A stretch of 64,000 nucleotides of DNA, from contig NZ_PJEO01000033.1 in the NCBI RefSeq assembly GCF_002843175.1, positions 29,756 to 93,755 on the forward strand, read 5' to 3'. The stretch comes from Confluentibacter flavum (GTDB lineage Bacteria > Bacteroidota > Bacteroidia > Flavobacteriales > Flavobacteriaceae). The position numbers were made by a program, and so were the translations under genes. The notes beneath the pieces were generated by a model that had not been told where the DNA came from, ran no database searches, and saw only the letters and a list, made by a program, of their open reading frames with translations. Below, in pieces: positions 39,431 through 58,900 of the stretch; position 1 is the first letter of the stretch; each line of letters opens with the position of its first letter.

Positions 39431-41173
39431 ATGAAAAAAACACAACTAATTCTCTTATGTTCAATTATGGCCCTGTTTTCCTTTACTGGAGCAAATAGCC
39501 AAACGAAAAAAAATAAAGCTAAAAATCCACCAGTATTTTCCAACTTTGTTTACCAAGGTAATGACCAAGTATATATAGACAATCCATTAAAACCAGATGA
39601 GTTTTACACGCCTATTTTACAAGGTTGTTATCCAGACCCAGCCATTACCAGAAAAGGTGATGATTATTATATGGTTTGTTCCTCATTTGCCATGTTTCCG
39701 GGTGTGCCAATTTTCCACTCGAAAGATTTAGTTAACTGGACCGACTTAGGAGGTGTTTTAAGTAATGTATCAGAATTCAGTCCTCATGATACAGGTATTA
39801 GTCAAGGTGTTTATGCACCAGGTATTACCTATAATCCCCACAACGATACGTTTTACATGATTGTAACGGCTTTTTCAGGTGGACTTGGAAACATTATCGT
39901 GAAAACAAAAGATCCAATGAAAGGTTGGGGAAGCCCAATTAAACTTGGGTTTGGTGGCATTGATCCTTCTATTTTCTTTGATGATGATGGTAAAGGATAC
40001 ATTGTACACAATGATGCACCTGATAGTGGAAAAGAACTTTACAGCGGACACCGTGTGATTAAAATATGGGATTATGATGTTGAAAATGATAAAGTAATCC
40101 CTGGTACCGATAAAATTATTGTTGATGGTGGTGTAGACCTTACCAAAAAACCTATTTGGATAGAGGCTCCACATATTTACAAAAAAGATGGTAAATATTT
40201 TTTAATGTGTGCCGAAGGTGGTACAGGTGGTTGGCATAGTGAGGTTATCTTTAAAAGCGATAGTCCAAGAGGCCCTTTTATCCCTGCACCTAACAACCCA
40301 ATACTTACCCAAAGACATTTTGCTAAAGATCGTGAAAATAAAGTAGATTGGGCTGGACACGCAGATTTGGTTAAAGGACCAAATGATCAATATTATGGTG
40401 TGTTTTTAGCAATTCGTCCAAACGAAGAAAATAGAGTAAACACAGGTCGTGAAACCTTTATTTTACCAGTAGATTGGTCTGGAGAATTCCCTGTTTTTGA
40501 AAACGGATTGATTCCTTTAGAACCTAAATTAAAAATGCCAAAAGGTGTAGAAAACAAAACAGGCCAAGATGGATTCTTTCCAAATGGCAATTTTACCTTT
40601 ACTGACGATTTTACTTCAGAAAAACTGGATTACCGCTGGATTGGTTTAAGAGGGCCGCGCGAAGAATTTATTACCACCACGAAAAAAGGTTTGGAAATAC
40701 ATCCATTTGAAACAAATATTAAAGAATTAAAACCAACCTCTACATTGTTTCTTAGACAACAACACAAGACCTTTTCATTATCGACAACTCTTGAATACAA
40801 ACCAAAATCAGAAAAAGATTTAGCTGGTATTGTAGCCTTACAAAATGAAAATTCAAACTTTGTGTTCGGTATCACCAAAAAAGGAGATGATTATTTCGTG
40901 TTGTTACAAAAAAACCAACGTAAGCCAAGGAGTCGCGAAACAGAATCTACAATTCTTGCAAGCAATAAAATTGATGTTAAAAATCCTATCAAGCTTCAGG
41001 TAAAAGCTAATGGAGATGCTTATGAGTTTGGTTATTCAACAAATGGAACCGATTTTGTAAATGTTGGTGGAACTGTTTCTGGTGATATCCTATCAACAGA
41101 TGTTGCAGGAGGTTTTACAGGTTGTTTATTAGGCCTTTATGCTACTGCTACTAATGATGCTATGCCTCAATAA
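39431..41173 (+). CDS. GH43 beta-xylosidase/arabinofuranosidase with C-terminal beta-sandwich
   Basis: A 580-aa secreted enzyme (signal peptide ..FTGANSQ, then a Lys-rich linker). The propeller shows GCYPDPAITRKGDDYYMVCSS, GIDPSIFFDDDGKGY and an acid in WIEAPHIYKKDGKY. From about residue 395 a concanavalin-like domain follows (FTDDFTSEKLDYRWIGLRGP ... GCLLGLYAT), typical of GH43 beta-xylosidases of the XynB type. It probably acts on xylo-oligosaccharides or doubly substituted arabinoxylan. GH31 follows 29 bp downstream. Confidence 0.9.
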   Translation: MKKTQLILLCSIMALFSFTGANSQTKKNKAKNPPVFSNFVYQGNDQVYIDNPLKPDEFYTPILQGCYPDPAITRKGDDYYMVCSSFAMFPGVPIFHSKDLVNWTDLGGVLSNVSEFSPHDTGISQGVYAPGITYNPHNDTFYMIVTAFSGGLGNIIVKTKDPMKGWGSPIKLGFGGIDPSIFFDDDGKGYIVHNDAPDSGKELYSGHRVIKIWDYDVENDKVIPGTDKIIVDGGVDLTKKPIWIEAPHIYKKDGKYFLMCAEGGTGGWHSEVIFKSDSPRGPFIPAPNNPILTQRHFAKDRENKVDWAGHADLVKGPNDQYYGVFLAIRPNEENRVNTGRETFILPVDWSGEFPVFENGLIPLEPKLKMPKGVENKTGQDGFFPNGNFTFTDDFTSEKLDYRWIGLRGPREEFITTTKKGLEIHPFETNIKELKPTSTLFLRQQHKTFSLSTTLEYKPKSEKDLAGIVALQNENSNFVFGITKKGDDYFVLLQKNQRKPRSRETESTILASNKIDVKNPIKLQVKANGDAYEFGYSTNGTDFVNVGGTVSGDILSTDVAGGFTGCLLGLYATATNDAMPQ

Positions 41174-41202
41174 AAGCATAAAAACAACTAAGCTAAATAA
41201 AC

Positions 41203-43596
41203 ATGAAACGCATTTATTGGATAGGTTTATTATCGTTATTTATTGTTGCCTGTGGTACTAAAGATTATGAAAAAACAGATTTAGGATTAAAAACCACTAT
41301 TGATTCTACAACTGTGGACATTCAATTTTTTTCGCCTAAAATTGTTAGAATTTTAAAATACCCGCAGGATTCCGTCATTGATAAAAAAAGCCTTTCAGTT
41401 GTTAAGACACCTGAAAAGATGGATTTAAACATTTCGGAAGATGAAAATCATTTCACAATAAGTAGCAATAGTTTATCAGTAAAGTTAAACCGAAAGTCTG
41501 GAGAGATTGCTTATTCTGATTTAAATGGCAATTCGCTATTTACTGAGGCTTCGCCAGGTTATGACTTTACCCCTACCAATGATGCTGGAGAAAGCACCTT
41601 TAAAGTAAGCCAATCATTCCAATTGGAAACAGATGAAGCCATTTATGGGTTAGGTATTCTTCAACAAGGCAAAATGTCTCAAAGAAACCAAGAAGTTTAT
41701 ATGGTTCAGGGCAATACACAGGACTATGTGCCCTTTTTCCAATCGGTAAAAGGGTACGGTCTTTTTTGGGACAACTACGCTCCTACCACGTTTAAAGACG
41801 GTTCTGATGGAACACAGTTCAGTTCAGACGTTGGCACTTGTATCGATTATTATTTTATGTTGGGCGGTAATGCCGATGGTGTTATTGCTGAAATGAGAGA
41901 TCTCACAGGACAAGCACCGATGTTTCCTTTGTGGACATTTGGTTTCTGGCAAAGCAAAGAACGCTACAAAAGTCAAGAAGAAACTGTTGGCATTGTAGAA
42001 AAGTATCGAGAATTGGAAGTCCCTCTTGATGGTATTATTCAAGATTGGCAATATTGGGGAGACAATTACCATTGGAATGCCATGGAATTTTTAAATCCGC
42101 AATTTTCTAATCCACAAAAATTTGTGGATGATGTGCACAACCTAAATGCCCATATGATTATTTCCATCTGGTCTTCTTTTGGTCCTGAAACCAAGGAGTA
42201 CAAAGAATTGAAAGACAAGGACATGTTGATGGATTTTGCAACATGGCCTTTATCAGGAAAAGATGTCTGGCCCCCAGATATGGATTACCCTTCCGGTGTC
42301 GTTGTTTACGATCCTTACAACCCAGAAGCAAGAGATATTTATTGGAAGTATCTTAATAATGGCCTTTTCTCTTTGGGAATGGATGGCTGGTGGATGGATT
42401 CTACAGAACCAGACCACATGAATGCCAAACCTGAAGATTTAGACAATAAAACCTATCTTGGTTCTTTTAGAAAAGTACGCAATGCATTTCCTTTAATGAC
42501 TGTGGGTGGTGTTTATGATCATCAAAGGGAAGTAACCTCAGACAAACGTGTATTTATTTTAACGCGTTCTGCTTTTGCAGGTCAGCAAAGATATGGAGCT
42601 AATACATGGACAGGCGATGTAACATCATCATGGGAAGCTCTTAAAAATCAAATTCCTGCTGGACTTAATTTCTCAATGACGGGTATTCCTTATTGGAATA
42701 CTGATATTGGCGGTTTCTTTTTAACTAAATTCCCAAAGAAATTAGAGGATCCAGACTACAAAGAACTTTATGCACGATGGGTGCAATTTGGAACTTTTAG
42801 TACCATGATGCGTTCCCATGGAGCTGATGCTCCGAGGGAAATATATCAATTCGGCAAAAAAGGTGATGCTATTTACGATGCCATTGAAAAATTCATCCAT
42901 TTACGTTATAGCCTATTACCATACATTTATTCTGCGTCTCATGATGTTACCGCAAACCAGTCGAGTATGACTCGTGCTTTGGTAATGGATTTTACATCAG
43001 ACCAAAATACACATGATATTAACAATCAGTACATGTTTGGAAAATCCATATTGGTAGCGCCGGTAACAGACCCCATGTATACCAAAGATGTTGTTACAGG
43101 TAATAGCAATAATAACATACAAGATTTTAGCACTGTAAAATCTACAGAAGTGTATTTACCCACCAATACAGCTTGGTATGATTTCTGGACCAACGAAAAG
43201 CATGAGGGAGGAAAAACTATAACCAAAGAAACGCCGATAGATATTATGCCGTTATATGTTAAGGCTGGCAGTGTTATTCCATTTGGACCTAAAGTGCAAT
43301 ATGCAGAAGAAAAAGATTGGTCAAATCTGGAAATACGTGTATATCAAGGTGCTAATGGCGAATTCAATTTGTATGAAGACGAAAACGACAATTATAATTA
43401 CGAAAAAGGAGTGTATTCCATAATCAAATTTAGATGGGATGACACAAATAAAAAACTAACAATCGACAAAAGAGAAGGCTCTTTTGATGGTATGTTGGAA
43501 AATCGTTCTTTTAATATTGTTATCATTAATGCACAAAATGAACCAATCTCTAAAACCATTGATTACAAAGGTGAGATGTTAGAATTACAATTATGA
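41203..43596 (+). CDS. GH31 alpha-xylosidase-like lipoprotein
   Basis: A 797-aa enzyme. Unlike its neighbours it has a lipoprotein signal: FIVAC with the lipidated Cys17, followed by GTKDYE, an acidic tract like the surface-export signal of Bacteroidota lipoproteins. The catalytic barrel contains nucleophile Asp399 in GWWMDSTEPDH, the W(L/M)D(A/S)TEP form found in alpha-xylosidases such as CjXyl31A and BoGH31A, and GIPYWNTDIGGF and MRSHGADAPRE downstream. No PA14 insertion as in CjXyl31A. It likely removes alpha-D-xylose from arabinose side chains of complex arabinoxylan. Its stop overlaps the GH39 start by four bases (ATGA). Confidence 0.88.
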   Translation: MKRIYWIGLLSLFIVACGTKDYEKTDLGLKTTIDSTTVDIQFFSPKIVRILKYPQDSVIDKKSLSVVKTPEKMDLNISEDENHFTISSNSLSVKLNRKSGEIAYSDLNGNSLFTEASPGYDFTPTNDAGESTFKVSQSFQLETDEAIYGLGILQQGKMSQRNQEVYMVQGNTQDYVPFFQSVKGYGLFWDNYAPTTFKDGSDGTQFSSDVGTCIDYYFMLGGNADGVIAEMRDLTGQAPMFPLWTFGFWQSKERYKSQEETVGIVEKYRELEVPLDGIIQDWQYWGDNYHWNAMEFLNPQFSNPQKFVDDVHNLNAHMIISIWSSFGPETKEYKELKDKDMLMDFATWPLSGKDVWPPDMDYPSGVVVYDPYNPEARDIYWKYLNNGLFSLGMDGWWMDSTEPDHMNAKPEDLDNKTYLGSFRKVRNAFPLMTVGGVYDHQREVTSDKRVFILTRSAFAGQQRYGANTWTGDVTSSWEALKNQIPAGLNFSMTGIPYWNTDIGGFFLTKFPKKLEDPDYKELYARWVQFGTFSTMMRSHGADAPREIYQFGKKGDAIYDAIEKFIHLRYSLLPYIYSASHDVTANQSSMTRALVMDFTSDQNTHDINNQYMFGKSILVAPVTDPMYTKDVVTGNSNNNIQDFSTVKSTEVYLPTNTAWYDFWTNEKHEGGKTITKETPIDIMPLYVKAGSVIPFGPKVQYAEEKDWSNLEIRVYQGANGEFNLYEDENDNYNYEKGVYSIIKFRWDDTNKKLTIDKREGSFDGMLENRSFNIVIINAQNEPISKTIDYKGEMLELQL

Positions 43597-45269
43597 AGAC
43601 ATTAAAAATATTCTTATTTCTATCAATAATTAGTATTCAATTTTTGATAGCACAAAAACAAGCTACAAAAATTGATGTGGAATTATCAAAACCCATTGGA
43701 GAAATGCGACCATATTGGTCGTTTTTCGGTTATGATGAACCCAATTATACAACACAAAAAGATGGGCAAAAACTGTTGACAGAATTAAAAGAATTAAGCC
43801 CCACAACTGTGTATGTAAGAACACACAACTTACTTACTTCAAAAGGTAACAGTAAAGGTTATGATTTAAAATGGGGGTTTACAGATGCTTATAAAGAAGA
43901 CAAAAAAGGGAATCCCATTTATAATTGGATGATAGTAGATAGTATCATAGACACCTTCATTGAAAGAGGCATGAAACCCTTAATGGAAATAGGATTTATG
44001 CCCAAAGACCTCTCTACAAAACCAGAACCTTATGAGCATGACTGGAGCAATGGGGGCAATTTATGGACAGGTTGGACCTATCCACCGAAAGATTATAATA
44101 AATGGAGAGAACTCGTATTTCAATGGGTAAAACACTCCATAGAGCGTTATGGTAAAGAAGAAGTTGTTAGCTGGTTGTGGCAGGTATGGAATGAACCGGA
44201 TATTGCGTATTGGTCGGGGACTTTTGAAGAATACTGCAAAATGTACGACTATGCTGCCGATGGATTGAAAAAAGCCTGTCCAGAATGTACTATTGGTGGC
44301 CCGCATACTACGAGTCCCAGAAATGAAAAAGCATATACATACCTCACCAACTTTATTGAGCACTGTTTAAGAGGAAAAAACTACGCTACTGGAAACATAG
44401 GAACACCACTACAATACATTGGGTTTCATGCCAAAGGTTCGCCAGAATTTGTGGGTGACCATATCCAAATGAACATGGGTGTTCAATTAAAAGATATCCA
44501 AAAGGCTTTTGAAGCTGTTAATTCATTCCCAGAACTAAAAAATATCCCAATAATTATTGGTGAATGTGATCCAGAAGGCTGTGCTGCCTGCTCGGAAACT
44601 AGAGAACCTAAATATGGTTACCGTAATGGTACCATGTATTCTAGCTACACAGCAGCTTCATTTGCAAGAATATATGAACTGATGGATCAACATAAAGTGA
44701 ATTTAAAAGGTGCTGTAAGTTGGTCCTTTGAATTTGAAGATCAGGAATGGTTTGCAGGATTTCGGGATTTGGCAACACATGGTGTTAACAAACCCGTTTT
44801 AAATGTGTTCAGAATGTTTGGTATGATGCAGGGAGAACGTGTTATGGTAAAATCGGAAACTGCCTTATCTGCATATAATATTATATCAGATGGCGTAAGA
44901 GAACAAAATGATATTCATGCCATAGCCAGTAAAGAGGGTGATTCTGCATGGATTATGGTTTGGAATTATCATGATGACAATGTGGAAGGTGAATCTGCAA
45001 ATATTGAATTAACCGTGAACAATCTAGAAAAAAATAAGGTTTTGATACAACATTTCCGAATTGATGATGAATTTAGTAATTCTTTTGAAACATGGAAAGC
45101 TATGGGTAAACCTCAAAATGTATCGGAGCAACAATATTCAGAATTGGAGCAGGCTGGACAATTGCAATTATTAACTTCGCCAAAGTGGCAAGAGGCTGTA
45201 AATGGAAAAACACAGTTAAAGTTTGATTTGCCCAGACAAGGTGTATCGTTAATACAACTTACATGGTAA
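43593..45269 (+). CDS. GH39 beta-xylosidase-like enzyme
   Basis: A 558-aa secreted enzyme (signal peptide ..IQFLIAQ). A GH39 TIM barrel with acid/base Glu201 in WQVWNEPDIAYW and nucleophile Glu324 in IIIGECDPEGC; RPYWSFFGYDEPNY at the start corresponds to the family's usual entry strand. A Cys-rich loop (CDPEGCAACSE) sits right after the nucleophile and may form disulphides in the periplasm. The C-terminal about 120 residues are a beta-sandwich ending in GVSLIQLTW. It should hydrolyse xylosidic linkages. It is the last gene of the first block and coupled to GH31. Confidence 0.88.
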   Translation: MKTLKIFLFLSIISIQFLIAQKQATKIDVELSKPIGEMRPYWSFFGYDEPNYTTQKDGQKLLTELKELSPTTVYVRTHNLLTSKGNSKGYDLKWGFTDAYKEDKKGNPIYNWMIVDSIIDTFIERGMKPLMEIGFMPKDLSTKPEPYEHDWSNGGNLWTGWTYPPKDYNKWRELVFQWVKHSIERYGKEEVVSWLWQVWNEPDIAYWSGTFEEYCKMYDYAADGLKKACPECTIGGPHTTSPRNEKAYTYLTNFIEHCLRGKNYATGNIGTPLQYIGFHAKGSPEFVGDHIQMNMGVQLKDIQKAFEAVNSFPELKNIPIIIGECDPEGCAACSETREPKYGYRNGTMYSSYTAASFARIYELMDQHKVNLKGAVSWSFEFEDQEWFAGFRDLATHGVNKPVLNVFRMFGMMQGERVMVKSETALSAYNIISDGVREQNDIHAIASKEGDSAWIMVWNYHDDNVEGESANIELTVNNLEKNKVLIQHFRIDDEFSNSFETWKAMGKPQNVSEQQYSELEQAGQLQLLTSPKWQEAVNGKTQLKFDLPRQGVSLIQLTW

Positions 45270-45526
45270 TTTCAATGTAACTTATTAATAATGATCCATA
45301 AATAAATTTAACTACATAAAAATTAATTTGATAAAATTAAAGAATTAGAATTGACTTTTATGAAAAGTAAGAGTCTAAGTAAATACCCCACACCATATTG
45401 CCTACTACGTTTTTGGAATTTAACATTAAAAAAATCGAAACAGTATGTTTTTTAAATCAACAATTATTTAAAACTACAAAATAATTAAACCACACATCAT
45501 TTTTACCATAATTTAAAACTCTAATA
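45270..45526. other. Gap dividing the polysaccharide locus into two blocks
   Basis: A 257-bp AT-rich stretch, the only gap over 100 bp in the 42-kb locus. A second promoter for the GH67 block is likely; TACTACGTTTTTGG near 45405 resembles the -7 consensus, but no matching -33 box was found. No hairpin terminator was seen. Confidence 0.4.
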
Positions 45527-48492
<2,966 letters not shown>

Positions 48493-48548
48493 TAATAAGA
48501 TATTTAACCAAGCCAACTAAAAAACCAACTAAACTAAAAAAGACAACA

Positions 48549-49475
48549 ATGCAAAAAACGACTAACATTTTCATCAGTAAGCAATCGGTTGTTTTTGTAC
48601 TTACCTTTTTATTATTCTTTACGTGTAAATTGATTCATGCTCAGGAAATTATCAATTTATATCATTCGAATATTCCTAACTCTAAACCATCTGACATCAA
48701 AGAATCCGGAGAAGGCATGTACAGAAATGTCACTACTCCTACTCTAGAATACTTTAAAGCTAACCCTGATAAAGCTTCTGGAGCTGCCATTATTGTTGTT
48801 CCCGGTGGTGGGTATAGTGTTGTGGTTTATCAGGGCGAAGGTGTTAGTAACGCAAAAGTACTTGCTGAACAAGGCATTGCCACATTTGTACTAAAATACC
48901 GGTTGCCTAATGATGACATCATGCCCGATAAAAAAATCGGCCCTTTACAAGATGCGCAACAAGCCCTTAAATTGGTAAGGGAAAACGCCGAAAAATGGGG
49001 ATTGGATAAAAATAAAATTGGCATTATGGGATTTTCAGCCGGAGGCCATTTAGCGTCTACAGCTGCAACCCATTTTGAAAAATCGTATATAGAAAATTCA
49101 AATAACACCAGTTTACGTCCAGATTTTCAAATTTTGGTTTACCCCGTTATCAGCATGACCGATAGTTTAACCCATAGTGGCTCTCGCGATGCTTTAATAG
49201 GTAAAAATCCGAGTAAAGAAGATGTTTTACTTTTTTCAAATGAAATGCAAGTAAACACAACCACACCACCAGCATACTTAACCCATACGGCTGATGATAA
49301 AACAGTTGATGTTGATAATAGTATAGACTATTTTGAAAGTTTGAGGCATAATAACGTTGATGCAGAAATGCATATTTACCCCAAAGGTGGTCACGGATTT
49401 ATTTTTAGACACCAAGGATGGATGAACCCTTTATTTGAATGGATGAAAAGGAATGATTGGATGAAAAAAGACTAA
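48549..49475 (+). CDS. Alpha/beta-hydrolase, probable acetyl xylan esterase (BD-FAE/HSL-like)
   Basis: A 308-aa secreted protein (N-terminal hydrophobic segment ending ..IHAQE). An alpha/beta-hydrolase with oxyanion motif VVPGGGYSVVVYQGEG, nucleophile Ser163 in GIMGFSAGGHLAS, catalytic Asp in THTADDKTVDV, and His in YPKGGHGFIF. It belongs to the group often annotated as xylanase or endo-1,4-beta-xylanase B-like esterases in Bacteroidota, which are esterases rather than xylanases. Unlike the CE1-like genes around it, it has no CBM48. Likely substrate: acetylated xylo-oligosaccharides. Confidence 0.83.
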   Translation: MQKTTNIFISKQSVVFVLTFLLFFTCKLIHAQEIINLYHSNIPNSKPSDIKESGEGMYRNVTTPTLEYFKANPDKASGAAIIVVPGGGYSVVVYQGEGVSNAKVLAEQGIATFVLKYRLPNDDIMPDKKIGPLQDAQQALKLVRENAEKWGLDKNKIGIMGFSAGGHLASTAATHFEKSYIENSNNTSLRPDFQILVYPVISMTDSLTHSGSRDALIGKNPSKEDVLLFSNEMQVNTTTPPAYLTHTADDKTVDVDNSIDYFESLRHNNVDAEMHIYPKGGHGFIFRHQGWMNPLFEWMKRNDWMKKD

Positions 49476-49527
49476 TTTATTTTGGCGCACTAAAGAATTA
49501 AAAAAACAACTAAACATTAATAATTAA

Positions 49528-51758
<2,231 letters not shown>

Positions 51759-51766
51759 TCAGAATT

Positions 51767-53047
51767 ATGAAACTCATATTCAACAACATTAACGGATTTA
51801 GAAAAAGTAGTTTTTTAATAGCTATAATAGTAACATTCAGCTCTTATTTAGTTACGGGTCAAACCAATACAAATTCAGCATTTAAAAATGTTAAGTACCG
51901 AAATTTATTCAAAGAAGCTGGTTACAAAAAAGCTGATATTGACAAAAAACTTTCAAAAGCTTATTATGATATTTTTGAAGGTCCAAAACGTGTTTATTTT
52001 GAGGTTGGCGATTCTATGGCGTATGTTTCGGATGTCAAAAACAAGGATGCCAGAACAGAAGGGATGTCATATGGGATGATGATTGCTATTCAATTGGACA
52101 AAAAAGAGGTTTTTGATCGTCTTTGGAGATTTTCAAAAACGTATTTACAGCATCAAACGGGTCCTAGAAAAGGATATTTCGCATGGAGTTTCAATCCAGA
52201 AACCATGAAGCAAAATTCACCAGGTTCAGCTTCGGATGGAGAATTATATTATATTACCAGTTTATTATTTGCGGCCAACAAATGGGGTAACAACACGGGT
52301 ATTGATTACTATAAAGAAGCTAGATTCATATTAGACTCCATGTGGGAAAAAGATGGAACAGGAAACATATACAATCTTATTAATACGGAACATAAACAAA
52401 TAACCTTCGTTCCAGAGGGTAATAACTATAATTGGACAGACCCATCCTATCATTTACCAGCCTTTTACGAAATTTGGGCTGTATATGCAAAAGATGGTCA
52501 TGAAGAATTTTATAAAGCTTGTGCAGATACATCGCGTGTTTTTTTACATAGAGCCACACATCCTGTAACTGGTCTAAATTCTGATTATACCGAGTTTAGT
52601 GGCAAACCACACCCTACCCGCTGGATGCCTGAAGGGTTTCGTTACGATTCATGGCGCGTTCCCATGAATATTGCCATGGATTATGTTTGGTTTGGCAAAG
52701 ACAAAGAATGGCAAGAAGGGTATGCTAAACGCTTTCAAAATTTTCTAAGGTCAAAAGGACTTGACACTTACGAAGACCAGTTTAATTTAGATGGCTCCCG
52801 TCCAGAATTTATACTTAAAGCAGGTGATGTTCCCAAACTACGACATTCTATTGGTTTGGTTTCTACAGCTGCCACAACAGCGTTAATGAACAATGATAAA
52901 GGTAGTCTAGATTTTGTGCATGCCATTTGGAATGCCAAGCTTGAACCTTATGAAGACGGCTATTTTGACCCTTACTATGACGGCTTACTGTATCTTTTTA
53001 GTCTGATGCATTTAAGTGACAACTATCATATTATCACTCCTAATTAA
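51767..53047 (+). CDS. GH8 reducing-end xylose-releasing exo-oligoxylanase (Rex-like)
   Basis: A 426-aa secreted protein (signal region ..LVTGQ). The GH8 (alpha/alpha)6 barrel shows proton donor Glu98 in RTEGMSYGMM, Asp157 in GSASDGELYY, and candidate base Asp294 in FRYDSWRVPMN, corresponding to the residues used by the Bacillus halodurans Rex enzyme. The WSFNPETMKQNSPGSASDGE and PHPTRWMPEGFRYDSWR segments favour Rex/xylanase members over GH8 cellulases. Rex enzymes remove xylose from the reducing end of xylo-oligosaccharides of three or more residues. It is set between esterase copies 3 and 4. Confidence 0.88.
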   Translation: MKLIFNNINGFRKSSFLIAIIVTFSSYLVTGQTNTNSAFKNVKYRNLFKEAGYKKADIDKKLSKAYYDIFEGPKRVYFEVGDSMAYVSDVKNKDARTEGMSYGMMIAIQLDKKEVFDRLWRFSKTYLQHQTGPRKGYFAWSFNPETMKQNSPGSASDGELYYITSLLFAANKWGNNTGIDYYKEARFILDSMWEKDGTGNIYNLINTEHKQITFVPEGNNYNWTDPSYHLPAFYEIWAVYAKDGHEEFYKACADTSRVFLHRATHPVTGLNSDYTEFSGKPHPTRWMPEGFRYDSWRVPMNIAMDYVWFGKDKEWQEGYAKRFQNFLRSKGLDTYEDQFNLDGSRPEFILKAGDVPKLRHSIGLVSTAATTALMNNDKGSLDFVHAIWNAKLEPYEDGYFDPYYDGLLYLFSLMHLSDNYHIITPN

Positions 53048-53072
53048 ATCAATTATAGAAAATACATAAACA

Positions 53073-54221
53073 ATGAAAAACAATAAAATGAAAAAAATAG
53101 CAGTATTTATGTTATCCTTTTTTGCGCTCATAAGTTCTTATGCTCAAGAAAACACATTCCCAGAAGGCACAAAACCAGCCTCAAGTAATATTGCTGGTGC
53201 ACAATACCCGAGGATTGACAACGAAAGAAAAGCCTATTTTAGAATTGAAGCACCTGCTGCAGATAGTATTTCTGTGAGTTTAGGAAATGTTGCTTTAACT
53301 AAAGACGCAAAGGGCGTTTGGACAGGGGTTACAAAACCGCTTGACCCAGGATTTCATTATTACACATTAAAAATCAATGGTGTTAATGTGAATGACCCTT
53401 TTAGTGAAACGTTTTATGGTGCTAGTCGTGTTATGAGTGGCATAGAAGTTCCAGAAGATGGTGTTGATTTTTATGAGATTAAAAATGTACCTCATGGCAA
53501 GATAGAATCCCATTGGTATCTAGCTGAATCTACTGGAGAAACACGTCTCGCTTATGTGTATACGCCACCAGGGTATGATAATAATTCAACCGAACGTTAC
53601 CCTGTTTTGTACTTACAACATGGTATGGGAGAAGATCGTCGTGCTTGGGCCAATCAAGGGCGTACCAATTTTATTCTCGACAATCTTATTGCTGAAGGCA
53701 AAGCCAAACCCATGATTATCGTTATGGAAGATGGAGGCATTGCCCAGGCTTTTAATAGCCCGAAAAGACCTCAGGATAAAAACTTCTGGGATGGTTTTGA
53801 AGATATCATGATTAAAGATCTTATCCCTAATATTGATGCTAATTACCGTACTTTAAGGCACCCTAAACACAGAGCGATTGCTGGTCTTTCTTTAGGAGGG
53901 ACTCAAACCTATCAAATTTCGCAAGCCAATCTTGATACATTCTCTGGAATAGGCATTTTTAGTGCGCCTTTTGGTTTTCCAGGTGTTGAAACAGGTTATA
54001 ATGGTTTGCTAACTAAGCCAGATGAATTTGCCAAAAAAGTAGATGTATTTTATGTGAGTATGGGGTCGAAAGAAGGGGCTCGCGCTGGTAGAGGTACACA
54101 CGAAGCATTAGAAAAAGCCAGTATTAAACATGTTTACTATGAAGCTCCGGGTACGGCGCATGAATTCCAAACTTGGAGAAAGAGTTTACATGGCTTTGCC
54201 CAACTTCTTTTTCAAGATTAA
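53073..54221 (+). CDS. CBM48 + CE1-like esterase, copy 4
   Basis: A 382-aa secreted protein (signal peptide ..ALISSYAQ; the start may be the second Met, 53088). The CBM48-like domain (about 45-135) has the KGVWTGVTKPLDPGFHYYTL pattern, shared with copies 5, 6 and 7. The esterase begins YTPPGYDNNSTERYPVLYL. Nucleophile Ser273 in AGLSLGGTQT; the acid position is Glu334 (MGSKEGARAG); His in GTAHEFQTWRKSL. The C-terminal HEFQTWR tail is typical of this subgroup. Likely a feruloyl or acetyl esterase; substrate not determined. Confidence 0.87.
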   Translation: MKNNKMKKIAVFMLSFFALISSYAQENTFPEGTKPASSNIAGAQYPRIDNERKAYFRIEAPAADSISVSLGNVALTKDAKGVWTGVTKPLDPGFHYYTLKINGVNVNDPFSETFYGASRVMSGIEVPEDGVDFYEIKNVPHGKIESHWYLAESTGETRLAYVYTPPGYDNNSTERYPVLYLQHGMGEDRRAWANQGRTNFILDNLIAEGKAKPMIIVMEDGGIAQAFNSPKRPQDKNFWDGFEDIMIKDLIPNIDANYRTLRHPKHRAIAGLSLGGTQTYQISQANLDTFSGIGIFSAPFGFPGVETGYNGLLTKPDEFAKKVDVFYVSMGSKEGARAGRGTHEALEKASIKHVYYEAPGTAHEFQTWRKSLHGFAQLLFQD

Positions 54222-54260
54222 TTAAATAACATAAAACTTCTAAACTAAAAACTTAATAAA

Positions 54261-56566
<2,306 letters not shown>

Positions 56567-56582
56567 ATATTTTAACTAAATT

Positions 56583-58581
<1,999 letters not shown>

Positions 58582-58591
58582 ATTTTAGAAG

Positions 58592-58618
58592 ATAGACGAT
58601 AGATTATAGACGATAGAT
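58592..58618 (+). repeat. Short tandem direct repeat
   Basis: ATAGACGATAGAT occurs twice with a 14-nt period. It is non-coding and just after the stop of the last esterase; such GATAGA-rich runs look like simple-sequence expansion. Confidence 0.6.
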
Positions 58619-58626
58619 ATAAGTAT

Positions 58627-58660
58627 AAAAAAGCGTCTTGACAGTGTCAAGGCGTTTTTT
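58627..58660 (+). terminator. Intrinsic terminator of the polysaccharide locus
   Basis: A stem AAAAAGCGTCTTGACA pairing with TGTCAAGGCGTTTTTT (near-perfect, minimal loop), ending in a T run. A-rich on one side and T-rich on the other, so it could also work in reverse. It lies 45 bp after the last esterase stop. Confidence 0.88.
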
Positions 58661-58900
58661 ATGCAAATTTGGTATCATTCAAAAACAGAAAAACTTAGAT
58701 TACTCTTCTTGATACTCCACTTGTTGTTTTGTCCAAGTGGGGCCAGTGATATAAAACATGCCATTATTTAATTACAATTTAGATTGGTCTCTTATACTTA
58801 TTAAAAATTCAAACTTCATAAAGTTATGAATTCATTTTCCTAAATTGTTCATAAATTGCGATAGAGGTATAATATTATCCACGCTTTAAATTGAATCATT

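Larger units (their letters stand above)
58582..58900. other. 319-bp region closing the polysaccharide locus
   Basis: Contains a short direct repeat (58592-58618), a strong terminator (58627-58660), and about 240 bp of AT-rich sequence leading to the SGNH gene. No other gene was seen. Confidence 0.6.

Noticed and set aside
45363..45455. 31-codon reading frame in the gap before GH67 (MKSKSLSKYPTPYC)
   Set aside because: No ribosome-binding signal, no conservation pattern, and composition is that of random AT-rich DNA.
48549..49475. Endo-1,4-beta-xylanase
   Set aside because: Homologues are often labelled xylanase, but the protein is an alpha/beta-hydrolase with GFSAGG and lacks any xylanase fold; called an esterase.
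58592..58618. CRISPR-like repeat
   Set aside because: Only two 13-nt units with a 1-nt spacer; a simple tandem repeat with no spacers or cas genes nearby.
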